Below, in pieces: positions 11,757-20,649 of a stretch of DNA of 64,000 nt (position 1 is the stretch's first letter; each line of letters opens with the position of its first letter). The stretch is taken from positions 4,052,169 to 4,116,168 of the forward strand of contig OZ025218.1 in NCBI GenBank assembly GCA_964019055.1. Direction: 5' to 3'. The DNA is from Anthopleura xanthogrammica (lineage: Eukaryota > Cnidaria > Anthozoa > Actiniaria > Actiniidae). Under the pieces are notes generated by a model. That model saw only the letters and a program-made list of their open reading frames with translations, was not told the DNA's origin and ran no database searches. The translations under genes were made by a program, and so were the position numbers.

Positions 11757-11981
11757 CACAGGGAGCCAACAGCCACTGGTAGAATCGGTGATTAAAATAA
11801 AATCTATCATGCGTAAAAGTTCGTGCTCGTCTTGCACGAGCTCGGAGACGTTTCCGGATTGGTCAAAGTTCAAGCCTGGATATATTATCACCTGCTTGCG
11901 TCCTTAGCGTAGAAAATAATAGCAATTAGATTTACGCATGACAGATTCACTGATTCTACCAGTGGCTGTGGGCTCCCTGTG
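11757..11981. mobile_element. 225-bp MITE with 35-bp TIRs
   Basis: 11757-11791 (CACAGGGAGCC...) is the reverse complement of 11947-11981 with about two differences. The CAGGG-type terminus resembles hAT elements, but no matching 8-bp target duplication was found, so the superfamily is open. Confidence 0.75.
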
Positions 11982-12337
11982 CTGTCTTTGAGATCGACGA
12001 TAAAAAAGTTAACCTTTTCCATATCGAGCAAAGAAATGGGACCAAGTTTCTCAAAATTAGCTTAATCCAAAAATAAACTCCTTAGCAGGAAAGACCAAAT
12101 ACAAATTAGTAAGAATATTGAAAGTTTGGGCAAATTGCAACGAAATTATGGCATTTTTTTTGCATTCTTCTTGAAAATACGAAGAATGTATATTTGGAAG
12201 GACACTATATATGTAACTTTGGCAGAGTTTGGATGATTCTAACATGTTTTCTATTTAGCCAAACGTTGTGAAACTTGGTCAATAAGCTTATATTAGGTTA
12301 TTCTTCCATTATTGTTTCATTATTGAATTTATGCATC

Positions 12338-12502
12338 ATGGCGTGTGGACGTGCTCTTAGCCTCTCCGTCCTAATATTAATTGTTAGCCTTTATTGGGCT
12401 TCATTGGACTCAAGGTACGAAGTATTTGACAGATACAACTCTACAGATTATCGAAAAGAAGGTATTCACTATTCTCCATCATGTGTAATGCAGCAGGAGT
12501 AG
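12338..12502 (+). CDS. Possible small secreted peptide or signal-peptide exon
   Basis: This is a 54-codon frame from the ATG at 12338 to TAG at 12500-12502. The N-terminus looks like a signal peptide: Met, a short polar stretch with Arg, a hydrophobic run (LSLSVLILIVSLYW), then Ala-Ser. The remainder is Tyr-rich and polar with one Cys. Alternatively this is a first exon using the AAG/GTACGA donor at about 12411. No downstream exon was found and no family is recognised. The frame could be chance. Confidence 0.2.
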   Translation: MACGRALSLSVLILIVSLYWASLDSRYEVFDRYNSTDYRKEGIHYSPSCVMQQE

Positions 12503-12503
12503 A

Positions 12504-12862
12504 AAAATAGTAGTATATTTCCACTTCCTACAATACACATGAATACACAATGAGATATGGGAAGAACGGAACGGCTCACTGTTCACGGTAGTGGACAGCG
12601 GTATATCCATGTGTACCGTAGTTTTTGCCACGTCATGTCGGGGGCTGGGTGGGTGGGTAGTCTCGAAGTGCTCTTTCCGTGGTTTGGACGAGAGTGGACA
12701 AAGCGGGCGGTGCCCGATAATATATACAACGCAGAGGATTGTGGGATACTCATTGTTATGTAAATGTCACGCTTTATTTCCGGTAGTGAAAATAGTAGTA
12801 TATTTCCACTTCCTACAATACACATGAATACACAATGAGATATGGGAAGAACGGAACGGCTC
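12504..12862 (+). repeat. Direct repeat pair, 74 bp each (12504-12577 and 12789-12862)
   Basis: The two copies appear identical (AAAATAGTAGTATATTTCCA ... GGAACGGCTC) with starts 285 bp apart. The segment between them includes the 137-bp repeat that recurs at 16518. This looks like a local duplication or the ends of an inserted segment. Confidence 0.8.
12659..12795 (+). repeat. 137-bp direct repeat, left copy
   Basis: It matches 16518-16654 at all but one base seen (ATGT versus ATTT near the end). The pair brackets the Tc1-like element and the 753-bp tandem array. Confidence 0.85.
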
Positions 12863-13410
12863 GTCCAGTCCCCACACTGGGCTGCTAAAGGCCCTGCGCT
12901 CGCAACAAAATCACGTCAAGTCGTGCATTAGGGGTTTTACTCTCCCATTCTACATCCGATCCTATGGCTTGGGTTTGAAGGCGAGGGCTACCATTTTCTC
13001 TCCACCCCCAGTGGTCGCATATCCGTGTTTACCTATTTGATTGTTCTCGGTACTTGTGAGGTCGGATCCAACTTTGGCGTTGTGTGTGGTTTTTTTTTGT
13101 TTTTTTTTTGGCAATAATGGTAGGACTAGTATAAATATCTTAATGTTGTGTTTTTGTTTATCCGGAAAACACGGACGTTGCGGCCACTGGCAGGTGAAAA
13201 GAAAAACGGCAGCCCGACCCAGTTAAACCGGGAGGAGAGTTGTACCCCTGTTTCAAGCTGCCGCTTCCCTCAACTGTCCAGTGCCGCTTGCTGGTTGTCT
13301 TTCCTTAATTGGTGATCTTGTTGTCCGGGCTAGGACAACAAATCGATTGTTCTGTGAGTCAAAACCCTGCGCCCTGTGATCGAGCTTTTTTGTAACATGC
13401 ATATTAAGAA
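12863..13410. other. Intergenic DNA before the 753-bp tandem array
   Basis: No gene recognised. A T-rich run lies near 13089-13110. Homology to the tandem unit begins at about 13411. Confidence 0.4.
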
Positions 13411-13453
13411 CAATGACTATTATTCAGCGTGTAACGTTAATTGCGAGGTTTTA

Positions 13454-14281
13454 CAGTCGATTTCACATAACTTTTGACGAAAATGTTCCGAAGTTCGTTC
13501 GGAACTTCCGAAGTTCCCGCCGAACTTGCGAAGTTCGTTGGGAACTTGCCAACGAACTTCGATGTGAACTTGGGAACTTCAGAAGTTCGTAACTTCGTTC
13601 GTTGGCAATGCATCGTTCGTGGATTGATCGTTGAACAAACTGCCAAATACTAGTGGAGTTTAGCTTGAGATGCTTCAGTTAAGGATTCACGTGGAATAAC
13701 TTTTAGTTTCTTGTACGAGTATCCTAGATCTTGTGTTAAACTGCGGGAGATTGAAGTGAGCGATGGTGCATTTTGTGCAAGGCAAACATTGTTTTGGTGG
13801 TGTTTTGTTACGGTGGTGTATTTCCTTGGCCGTCACACTTGGCTGTTGTGTTTTGCTGTATTCTACGAAGTAATTAACATCGTCAGTCCGTGCAGATCTA
13901 GATCTATTCCCTCCTTTCCTTGCTTCAACATTTCCTCTCGCTAGAAAGTTATTGATTATGTTGTGGATAGTTTGTTTCGTAATTTTCAACTCTGAACCAA
14001 TGCTTGCTGGGCATTTGCCATCCAACCAATTATCTACGATGCGTTCTCTTACATCATCGGGTATCGCTTTTCCCTGTTTGGTAAAGACGTTCATGGTTTT
14101 TTTTCGTTGGCGCGCAATTTCTCTCTTTGCCAACGAACGAAGTTACGAACTTCTGAAGTTCCCAAGTTCACATCGAAGTTCGTTGGCAAGTTCCCAACGA
14201 ACTTCGCAAGTTCGGCGGGAACTTCGGAAGTTCCGAACGAACTTCGGAACATTTTCGTCAAAAGTTATGTGAAATCGACTG
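13454..14281 (-). mobile_element. Tc1/mariner-like element, non-autonomous, 828 bp
   Basis: TIRs of 155 bp (13454-13608 and 14127-14281) start CAGTCGATTTCACATAAC and are rich in GAAGTTCG sub-repeats. TA at 13452-13453 and 14282-14283 is the expected Tc1/mariner target duplication. The empty site, GAGGTTTTAATCCCC, survives at about 15031 and 15785 in the sister tandem copies, confirming both ends. The only reading frame is a short HTH protein (13687-14133, -). There is no room for a DDE/D catalytic domain. Confidence 0.9.
13687..14133 (-). CDS. Truncated Tc1-like transposase: paired-type HTH DNA-binding region only
   Basis: A 148-residue frame. Residues of about 22-80 look like the first helix-turn-helix of a Tc1/paired-type DNA-binding domain (IPDDVRERIVDNWLDGKCPA, then a TKQTIHNIINNFLARG recognition-helix region), followed by a basic GNRSRSAR segment and the start of a second HTH-like stretch. 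The DDE/D catalytic core of a full transposase (about 340 residues) is absent, and the C-terminal 40 residues read like out-of-frame sequence. The start lies at the inner edge of the right TIR. Such a product could bind the TIRs without cutting them, but that is inference; it may simply be a decayed remnant. Confidence 0.65.
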   Translation of the reverse strand: MAKREIARQRKKTMNVFTKQGKAIPDDVRERIVDNWLDGKCPASIGSELKITKQTIHNIINNFLARGNVEARKGGNRSRSARTDDVNYFVEYSKTQQPSVTAKEIHHRNKTPPKQCLPCTKCTIAHFNLPQFNTRSRILVQETKSYST

Positions 14282-14502
14282 TAATCCCCTGTGGGAAAAG
14301 AAAGCTTAGATTCTATGAACGCAATTAGCCTGTGAACTTGGTTGGAAAGCTATCTATTGAAACCGTGTAATTGCATAACAAGTGATAAAATTTGCAGCCC
14401 ATACTAGCGTGTCGGTGCGCTTGAAAATGATAATAATAATGAAAGAGAAAATAAACAAGTATACACTTTTGTCTTGCTAAACTACGTAAAATTTTATTTG
14501 CT

Positions 14503-14990
14503 GGCCTCGCCTGAGCCGTATTCCACAAATAAGTCAGTCTCCCCTGGACTGTTAAATTTCTGGCCTCCCCTGGGCCGTATTCCACAAATAAGTCAGTCTC
14601 CCCTGGACTGTTAAATTTCTGGCCTCCCCTGGGCCGTATTCCACAAATAAGTCAGTCTCTCCTGTACTGTTAAATTTCTGGCCTCTCCTGGGCCGTATTC
14701 CACAAATAAGTCAGTCTCTCCTGGACTGTTAAATTTCTGGCCTCCCCTGGGCCGTATTCCACAAATAAGTCAGTCTCTCCTGTACTGTTAAATTTCTGGC
14801 CTCTCCTGGGCCGTATTCCACAAATAAGTCAGTCTCTCCTGGACTGTTAAATTTCTGGCCTCTCCTGGGCCGTATTCCACAAATAAGTAAGTCTCTCCTG
14901 GACAGTTCAATTTCTGACCTCTCCTGGGCCGCATTCCACAAGTCAGTCTCTCCTGGACTGCTAAATTTCTGGCCTCGCCTAGGCCGTATT
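14503..14990 (+). repeat. 59-bp tandem sub-repeat array (copy 1)
   Basis: About eight units of GGCCTCYCCTGGGCCGTATT + CCACAAATAAGTCAGTCTC + YCCTGGACTGTTAAATTTCT. Variation is mainly C/T at a few sites, and the last unit lacks the AATAA block. Open minus-strand frames through it are periodic by-products. Confidence 0.85.
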
Positions 14991-15255
14991 CAACAATGGC
15001 TATTATTCAGCGTGTAACGTTAATTGCGAGGTTTTAATCCCCTGTGGGAAAAGAAAGCTTAGATTCTGTGAACGCAATTAGCCTATGAACTTGGTTGGAA
15101 AGCTCTCTATTGAAACCGTGTAATTGCATAACAAGTGATAAAATTTGCAGCCCATACTAGCGTGTCGGTGCGCTTGAAAATGATAATAATAATGAAAGAG
15201 AAAATAAACAAGTATACACTTTTGTCTTGCTAAACTACGTAAAATTTTATTTGCT

Positions 15256-15743
15256 GGCCTCGCCTGAGCCGTATTCCACAAATAAGTCAGTCTCCCCTGG
15301 ACTGTTAAATTTCTGGCCTCCCCTGGGCCGTATTCCACAAATAAGTCAGTCTCCCCTGGACTGTTAAATTTCTGGCCTCCCCTGGGCCGTATTCCACAAA
15401 TAAGTCAGTCTCTCCTGTACTGTTAAATTTCTGGCCTCTCCTGGGCCGTATTCCACAAATAAGTCAGTCTCTCCTGGACTGTTAAATTTCTGGCCTCCCC
15501 TGGGCCGTATTCCACAAATAAGTCAGTCTCTCCTGTACTGTTAAATTTCTGGCCTCTCCTGGGCCGTATTCCACAAATAAGTCAGTCTCTCCTGGACTGT
15601 TAAATTTCTGGCCTCTCCTGGGCCGTATTCCACAAATAAGTAAGTCTCTCCTGGACAGTTCAATTTCTGACCTCTCCTGGGCCGCATTCCACAAGTCAGT
15701 CTCTCCTGGACTGCTAAATTTCTGGCCTCGTCTAGGCCGTATT
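15256..15743 (+). repeat. 59-bp tandem sub-repeat array (copy 2)
   Basis: Near-identical duplicate of 14503-14990, offset by 753 bp. Unit-to-unit variants are shared in the same order, so the whole 753-bp block was duplicated rather than the array expanding independently. Confidence 0.85.
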
Positions 15744-16270
15744 CAACAATGGCTATTATTCAGCGTGTAACGTTAATTGCGAGGTTTTAATCCCCTGTGG
15801 GAAAAGAAAGCTTAGATTCTGTGAACGCAATTAGCCTATGAACTTGGTTGGAAAGCTCTCTATTGAAACCGTGTAATTGCATAACAAGTGATGCAATTTG
15901 CAGCCCATCCCAGCGTGTCGGTGCGCTTGGAAATGATAATAATAATGAAAGATCTAGAGAAAATAAACAAGTATGCACTTTTGTCTTGCTAGACTACGTA
16001 AATTCTATGTTCTGGCCTCGCCTGAGCAGTATTCCACAAGTTAGTTATCCTGGACTGATACATTTTCTGACCTCTACCGGGCCGTATTCCACAAGTCAGT
16101 CTCTCCTGGACTGTTAAATTTTTGCTCTCTCATGGACCGTATTCCACACGGTTACTTTAATTCTGGCCTCTACCGGGCCGTATTCCACACGGTTAGTTTA
16201 ATTCTGGCCTCTCCTGGGCCGTATTCCTCAAGTCATGCAGTCTCTCATGGACTGATAAATTACTGGCCTA

Positions 16271-17011
16271 TTTCACTTCGTAAATGTCACATTTTAGGGA
16301 TGCTATTTCAGATACCTTGTTGTTAGTTGTTGGTCTGCTTGACCGAGCGTCGCTTCAGTATCGGTGCACGTGGTTCTTCGCCTGCGTTTATCTGTGGAGT
16401 GATAGCCGCCTCTAGCTTGTCTCTCGCATTATTAGTGCTGTTTGACGTCTTCAGTACGTATTGTTGGCGTCTTTTGGAGGTTGGTTCGACATGACGTGGA
16501 TATTGAAACTGGATGACAGTCTCGAAGTGCTCTTTCCGTGGTTTGGACGAGAGTGGACAAAGCGGGCGGTGCCCGATAATATATACAACGCAGAGGATTG
16601 TGGGATACTCATTGTTATGTAAATTTCACGCTTTATTTCCGGTAGTGAAAATAGCTGTTTGGTCCACTACTTGAGTTTAGATCAAGGAGGTCAGATTTGC
16701 ATAAAATATCTGAACCGGAGACAATGGTTATCAAGGTCATCGACACGTATGGACAATGGAATTGAAGTCAGAGGCACTGACCCGTATTATTCGATTGGAA
16801 ACAACATACAGAAACTTCAACTAACTCACAAAACTGTGGCAATTACGATAGTAAAACTTCAGTGCGATCATCCAAATGATTCCTCTAATGGATTCTACAC
16901 TTTACTGTTCAAATGATTTACAGCTGTTGAACACGTATATAAGTTTCAGTTCTACACGCCCCATGTTCATACACAGAAAGCCCAAGCGCACAAAATGCCA
17001 GGTTCGGTATC
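16271..17011. other. Intergenic DNA
   Basis: No gene seen. It contains the right 137-bp direct repeat (16518-16654). The stretch before 17012 leads into the LINE tail microsatellite. Confidence 0.4.
16518..16654 (+). repeat. 137-bp direct repeat, right copy
   Basis: Right partner of 12659-12795, about 3.86 kb away. No tRNA primer site, polypurine tract or retroelement genes lie between the copies, so these are unlikely to be LTRs. Segmental duplication is more likely. Confidence 0.85.
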
Positions 17012-17057
<46 letters not shown>

Positions 17058-17202
17058 TGATGATGATAATAATAATAATATTTATTATTTATATTGCGCA
17101 TATTCTATAAAATAATCATATGTGCATTACAATATTACAAAAAGGAAAATAGTAACCCATAACATTAAAATAGCGTAATTAAGATAAATACTGAAATTTA
17201 TG

Positions 17203-17203
<1 letters not shown>

Positions 17204-17245
<42 letters not shown>
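17204..17245. repeat. (AT)n microsatellite
   Basis: About 21 uninterrupted AT dinucleotides in the LINE 3' UTR. Confidence 0.9.
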
Positions 17246-17247
<2 letters not shown>

Positions 17248-17317
17248 AAAAAAAATAGTTAAAACTCTGAGCTAATAACGTATAATACTATAATGAAAAC
17301 TGAGAATAAATAATAAT

Positions 17318-17870
17318 TTAATTATATGACTTAGTAAATAAATAAGTCTTTAGTAATGACTTAAAGGTGCCAATAGTAGCTGCTTGTCTTATAGTCAAAG
17401 GTAGTCTATTCCATAATATTGGAGCAGCGATCATAAACGCACAGTCGCCCATTGTCTTCTTAGTACTTAGTGAACTTCTAGTTAATAAAATACCGTTACT
17501 ATTACGGCGCAAATTATACTTGGACATTGGTAGAACTGTTATTAACTCTGAAAGGTACTTAGGGGCTAATCCCTTATTAACTTTATAAGTGATAAGTAAC
17601 AATTTGAATTCTATGCGCGCACGCACTGGCAACCAGTGCAGCTCCTTAAGTATTGGAACAATATGGCAAAACTTAGACGCACAGTAAATGAGCCTAGCGC
17701 TAGCGTTCATTACGCGTTGCAGTTTCTTTATCTGACATTCAGGAATGCCATAAAGCAGGCTGTTACAATAGTCTAAAGGACTTGTAATGAAGGCATGAAT
17801 TAGCTGTTCCGTGTGCTCTCTTGAGAGGTATTTCCTGATATGACGAATATTGTAGAGATAGCATTAAAGG
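17318..17870 (-). pseudogene. LINE reverse-transcriptase C-terminal fragment
   Basis: Open from the truncation at about 17870 to the TAA at 17318-17320, roughly 183 codons. It carries hallmark motifs of the region after the RT palm in CR1/L2/Jockey-type ORF2: SPLDYCNSLLYGIP, LQRVMNASARLI, LKELHWLPVRARIEFKLLLI, AAPILWNRLPLTIR and TFKSLLKTYLF. No stop codon interrupts it, so the insertion may be fairly young. The catalytic YADD region and the endonuclease are missing. Confidence 0.85.
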
Positions 17871-18505
17871 TATTTTCATCAGCAATAATGTCGTTTTCTC
17901 ATCAAAAAAGTCATCCCATCAGCAAAAAATGTCATTTTGTCAGAAAAAATTCCTTTTCAAAGGAAAAAACCTTTTTTCTCAGCAAAAAAGTCTTTTTCTC
18001 AACAAAAATGAGCGTTTCTCGCCTAAAATGTTATTCTAGCAGTGAAAACGTCGTGTTATCAGCAAAATACAATATTCTCAGCAAAAAGAAAAAATTCTCA
18101 GCAAAAAGCACATTTTTTTCAGCCAACACGTTTTTCATTTTTTTTCAGTTAAAATGTCGTTTTATCACCAAATAAGGTATTTTCATCAGCAATAATGTCG
18201 TGTTCTCGGAAAAAAAGTCATCCCATCAGCAAAAAAACGTCATTGTTAGAGCTAAAATGGCTTTCTTTTTTAGTAAAAAAGTCGTCTTAAAAAAATGAAA
18301 AAAAAACGTATTTCCTGAAAACACGACGTTTTGACTGAGAAAAGGAGCTTTTTGGTAAGAAAATAAGATTTTTGTTGATAAAACTTGTTTTTTTGCTGAG
18401 AATTTTTTTTTTTTGCTGAGAATTTTTTTTGCTGATAACACGACGTTTTTACTGCTAAAATGATAGCTTTTTTGCTGAGAAAAGGTCATTTTTGCTCTAA
18501 CATGA
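17871..18505. repeat. Diverged satellite block with head-to-head orientation switch
   Basis: Built of the same A-tract/T-tract subunits as the main satellite. The plus orientation (CTCAGCAAAA motifs) runs to about 18280, with repeat starts at 17870 and 18178 (about 308-bp period). The reverse orientation (TTTTGCTGAG) then runs to 18505, where the LINE begins. Confidence 0.8.
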
Positions 18506-18542
18506 CTGATGAACTCTTAAAACGAAGACATCAAACTCACAA

Positions 18543-19338
18543 TTCCAACGACAAGCTCGAGATATAACTCTCATTAAACAAGACCTAACCATTATCGACA
18601 AGCGAGCAGTGGAAGCATTAGACGAGATCGATAACCTGGCTCAATATACTAGGAGGGATTGTTTGGAGATCTCTGGAGTTCAAGTCAATGATGGTACCAG
18701 TGCTGAAGAAATAGTCGAAGCTGTTAGAGAAGCCATTGGAGTCGATATTGACAGCGACGAAATATCTATTGCTCACCCAATACCTACTTACAATCCTAAA
18801 ACTTTGAATATTTAATGCATTCCGACATATTTAATTGTTATATCTTCATATAAATATCTGTATTCTTAGTTAATAAGTCACACTGAAGATGAGGTGGGTA
18901 CACCTCGAAACATGTTTGTGAATAAATCTCTGAAATCAGTCATCAGAGTCATCAAAATTTTAATACTTTTCCTGACATATCGACCCTTTGAATTCTAAAA
19001 CTCCACCGAAAGTGATTGTCAAATTCATCCAAAGGAAGACAAGAAATAAGTTCTATGAGAACAGGAGGAATTTAGCCAGAAAGAAAGCCAAGGACTTGCC
19101 ACACTTAGGCCTAACTTCAAACACCGACATTTACATATCGGAATCTTTGACACCCAAGCGCAAGAAATTATTTTCTGAAATAAACAAAACAAAAAAACTG
19201 CTGAAATGGAAGTTCATCTGGTCCTACAACGGAAAGATTTTCTTGAATCAGAAAGAACAATCACGCACTTATTCATTTGAGAAGATCGAAGACCTTGAAG
19301 AATTCAAGAAGAACCTTCAATTATATGATGAATCCTAG
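18543..19338 (+). pseudogene. LINE ORF1, L1-type nucleic-acid-binding protein, split by an insertion
   Basis: The frame is open from about 18543 through the coiled-coil-like EALDEIDNLAQYTRRDCLEI region to about 18803, then interrupted by a 187-bp insertion. It resumes in the same frame at 19003 (PPKVIVKFIQRKTRNKFYEN) and ends at 19338. The RRDCLEISGV stretch, the PKVIVKFI stretch and the LTPKRKKLFSEI stretch resemble the RRM and C-terminal domains of L1 ORF1-type (transposase_22) proteins. Apart from the insertion this part has no internal stop. Confidence 0.75.
18804..18990 (+). mobile_element. 187-bp insertion with 12-bp target duplication and hammerhead-like core
   Basis: It is flanked by AATCCTAAAACT (18792-18803) and AATTCTAAAACT (18991-19002), a 12-bp duplication with one difference; removing the insert restores the ORF1 frame. 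Inside, 18883-18911 reads CTGAAGATGAGGTG, a GGTA loop, CACCTC and GAAAC. That is a perfect 6-bp stem II followed by the conserved GAAAC of a hammerhead ribozyme, with a disturbed CUGAUGA box. Such motifs are typical of Penelope-like element ends and some SINE-like retrozymes. Confidence 0.55.
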
Positions 19339-19743
19339 ATCATTCAACCATGTGAACACTCAAGCAAGTAAGATTATCTTATACACTGTCACCGAAACAT
19401 TATACATTATAATATATATATATATATACGTATCTCATATTTAGTGATGATAATATATTACTTATACAGATTTAACAATATTGAATAGGCAGTCAAATTT
19501 TACTAATCTTACTCTTTACTTATGAATCCATTATCTGAATTACCCTTTTACGATCTAGATCGCGATGAACTCTTGAAATTAATCGGTAGCTGGGTTTACA
19601 CATCTTCTGATACATTATTACAATCAAAAGACTTATTTCAGGATGTCATTGTGAGTCCTGAAAGTTAAGAAAATTCCCAGGAACAATTACAAAGCTTTTC
19701 TATGGAATCAAAGTACTTTAGCATTAAAAAATCTGGGAATATT

Positions 19744-20649
19744 TTTCATAAGACCAAAACCCAAAATGGATTCTCAACGATTCATTTGAAGATGCGTAGT
19801 TTAACTAAAAAACTGACTTTATTGGAAGATCTTCTTTCGACTTTTTAAACTACTCCAGAAATTATTGCAATTTCGGAAACCAAATTAAAAGATGATAATA
19901 TATAGAACATTGATATAAGCGGATACTCGTTTTTGAATACTAATTCTATGTCTTGCGCCGGTGGAGTTGGCCTTTATGTTTCTAATGAATTAAAGTTCAT
20001 TAGGAGGCAAGATCTTGACCTTCGTACTGAAGAAATGGAATCTTGCTGGATTGAAATAGTGCGAAAAAGACAAAAGAATATTGTTATCGGATGTATGTAT
20101 CGACACCCTTCCTACGATACCACCCAATTTTTTGAAATTCTCAGGGACCAATTAAGTAATTTAAATGATAAAAGAAAATAAGTATTTGTGTTAGGAGATA
20201 TGAATATTAATTTTATGAATTACAATACAGACAATAACACGTCTGATTATTTAGACATGCTTCTAAACACAGGATTCATTCCATTGATTACTAAATCAAC
20301 GCGAATAACACAACATACATCCACCCTCATTGATCACATTTATACGAATGCACCGCAAAAAATATTAAACTCGGGTATCTGCTTGGCTGGTATCACAGAT
20401 CATTTACCGATATTTTGTTCCGTGACTTGCAAACTTCCAACATTTAAAAAAGAAAAAATATTTCGAGATTTTAGTAAATTCGATGAAGCTTTATTTATTG
20501 AAGAAATCAAAACAGTCGATTTCAAAAGTATTATTGATACAAATGTTAATGAAAGTATGACTAAAATATTGAACACCATACAAATTATCTCGGATAAGCA
20601 TGCGCCTGTCAAACGTATGTCAAACAAAAGCAATTTTAGTTTCGATTAA
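19744..20649 (+). pseudogene. LINE AP-endonuclease domain, interrupted by stops
   Basis: Recognisable APE-type endonuclease motifs occur in order: IIAISETKLK, a GGVGLYVSNELKF strand, CMYRHPS, VLGDMNINF, STLIDHIYTN and ITDHLPIF. The same frame is broken by in-frame stops near 19848 and 19900 and by TAA at 20179-20181, just before the GDMN motif. Catalytic Asp, Asn and His positions still look present, so decay is by nonsense mutation. Confidence 0.8.

Larger units (their letters stand above)
13411..16270 (+). repeat. 753-bp tandem repeat, about three copies, first copy split by a transposon
   Basis: Units begin at 13411 (interrupted by 13454-14281), about 14991 and 15744. The spacing between the last two is 753 bp. 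Subtracting the 828-bp element plus its duplicated TA (830 bp) from copy 1 restores the same 753-bp spacing. Copies 1 and 2 are nearly identical. Copy 3 diverges after about 16010, where its 59-bp sub-repeats are degenerate. Confidence 0.85.
17012..17870 (-). mobile_element. 5'-truncated non-LTR retrotransposon (LINE, CR1/L2/Rex-like)
   Basis: On the minus strand it comprises the C-terminal part of a reverse-transcriptase protein (to the stop at 17318), a short 3' UTR with an (AT)n run, and a terminal (ATT)n tract at 17012-17084. A tail of simple repeats after a GCGCAATATAAATAATAAA-like end is typical of L2/CR1-group LINEs. The 5' side is cut at 17870, where satellite DNA begins. Confidence 0.8.

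Noticed and set aside
14325..15694. Minus-strand frames of repeated Gly-Glu-Ala-Arg-Asn-Leu-type peptides
   Set aside because: They follow the 59-bp sub-repeats and duplicate exactly with the 753-bp unit. No start context or domain.
14503..15743. Regular spaced repeats considered as a CRISPR array
   Set aside because: The 59-bp units are contiguous near-identical copies with no unique spacers, and the host is clearly eukaryotic.
12659..16654. LTR retrotransposon bounded by the 137-bp direct repeats
   Set aside because: No TG...CA ends, primer-binding site, polypurine tract or retroelement coding sequence between them.
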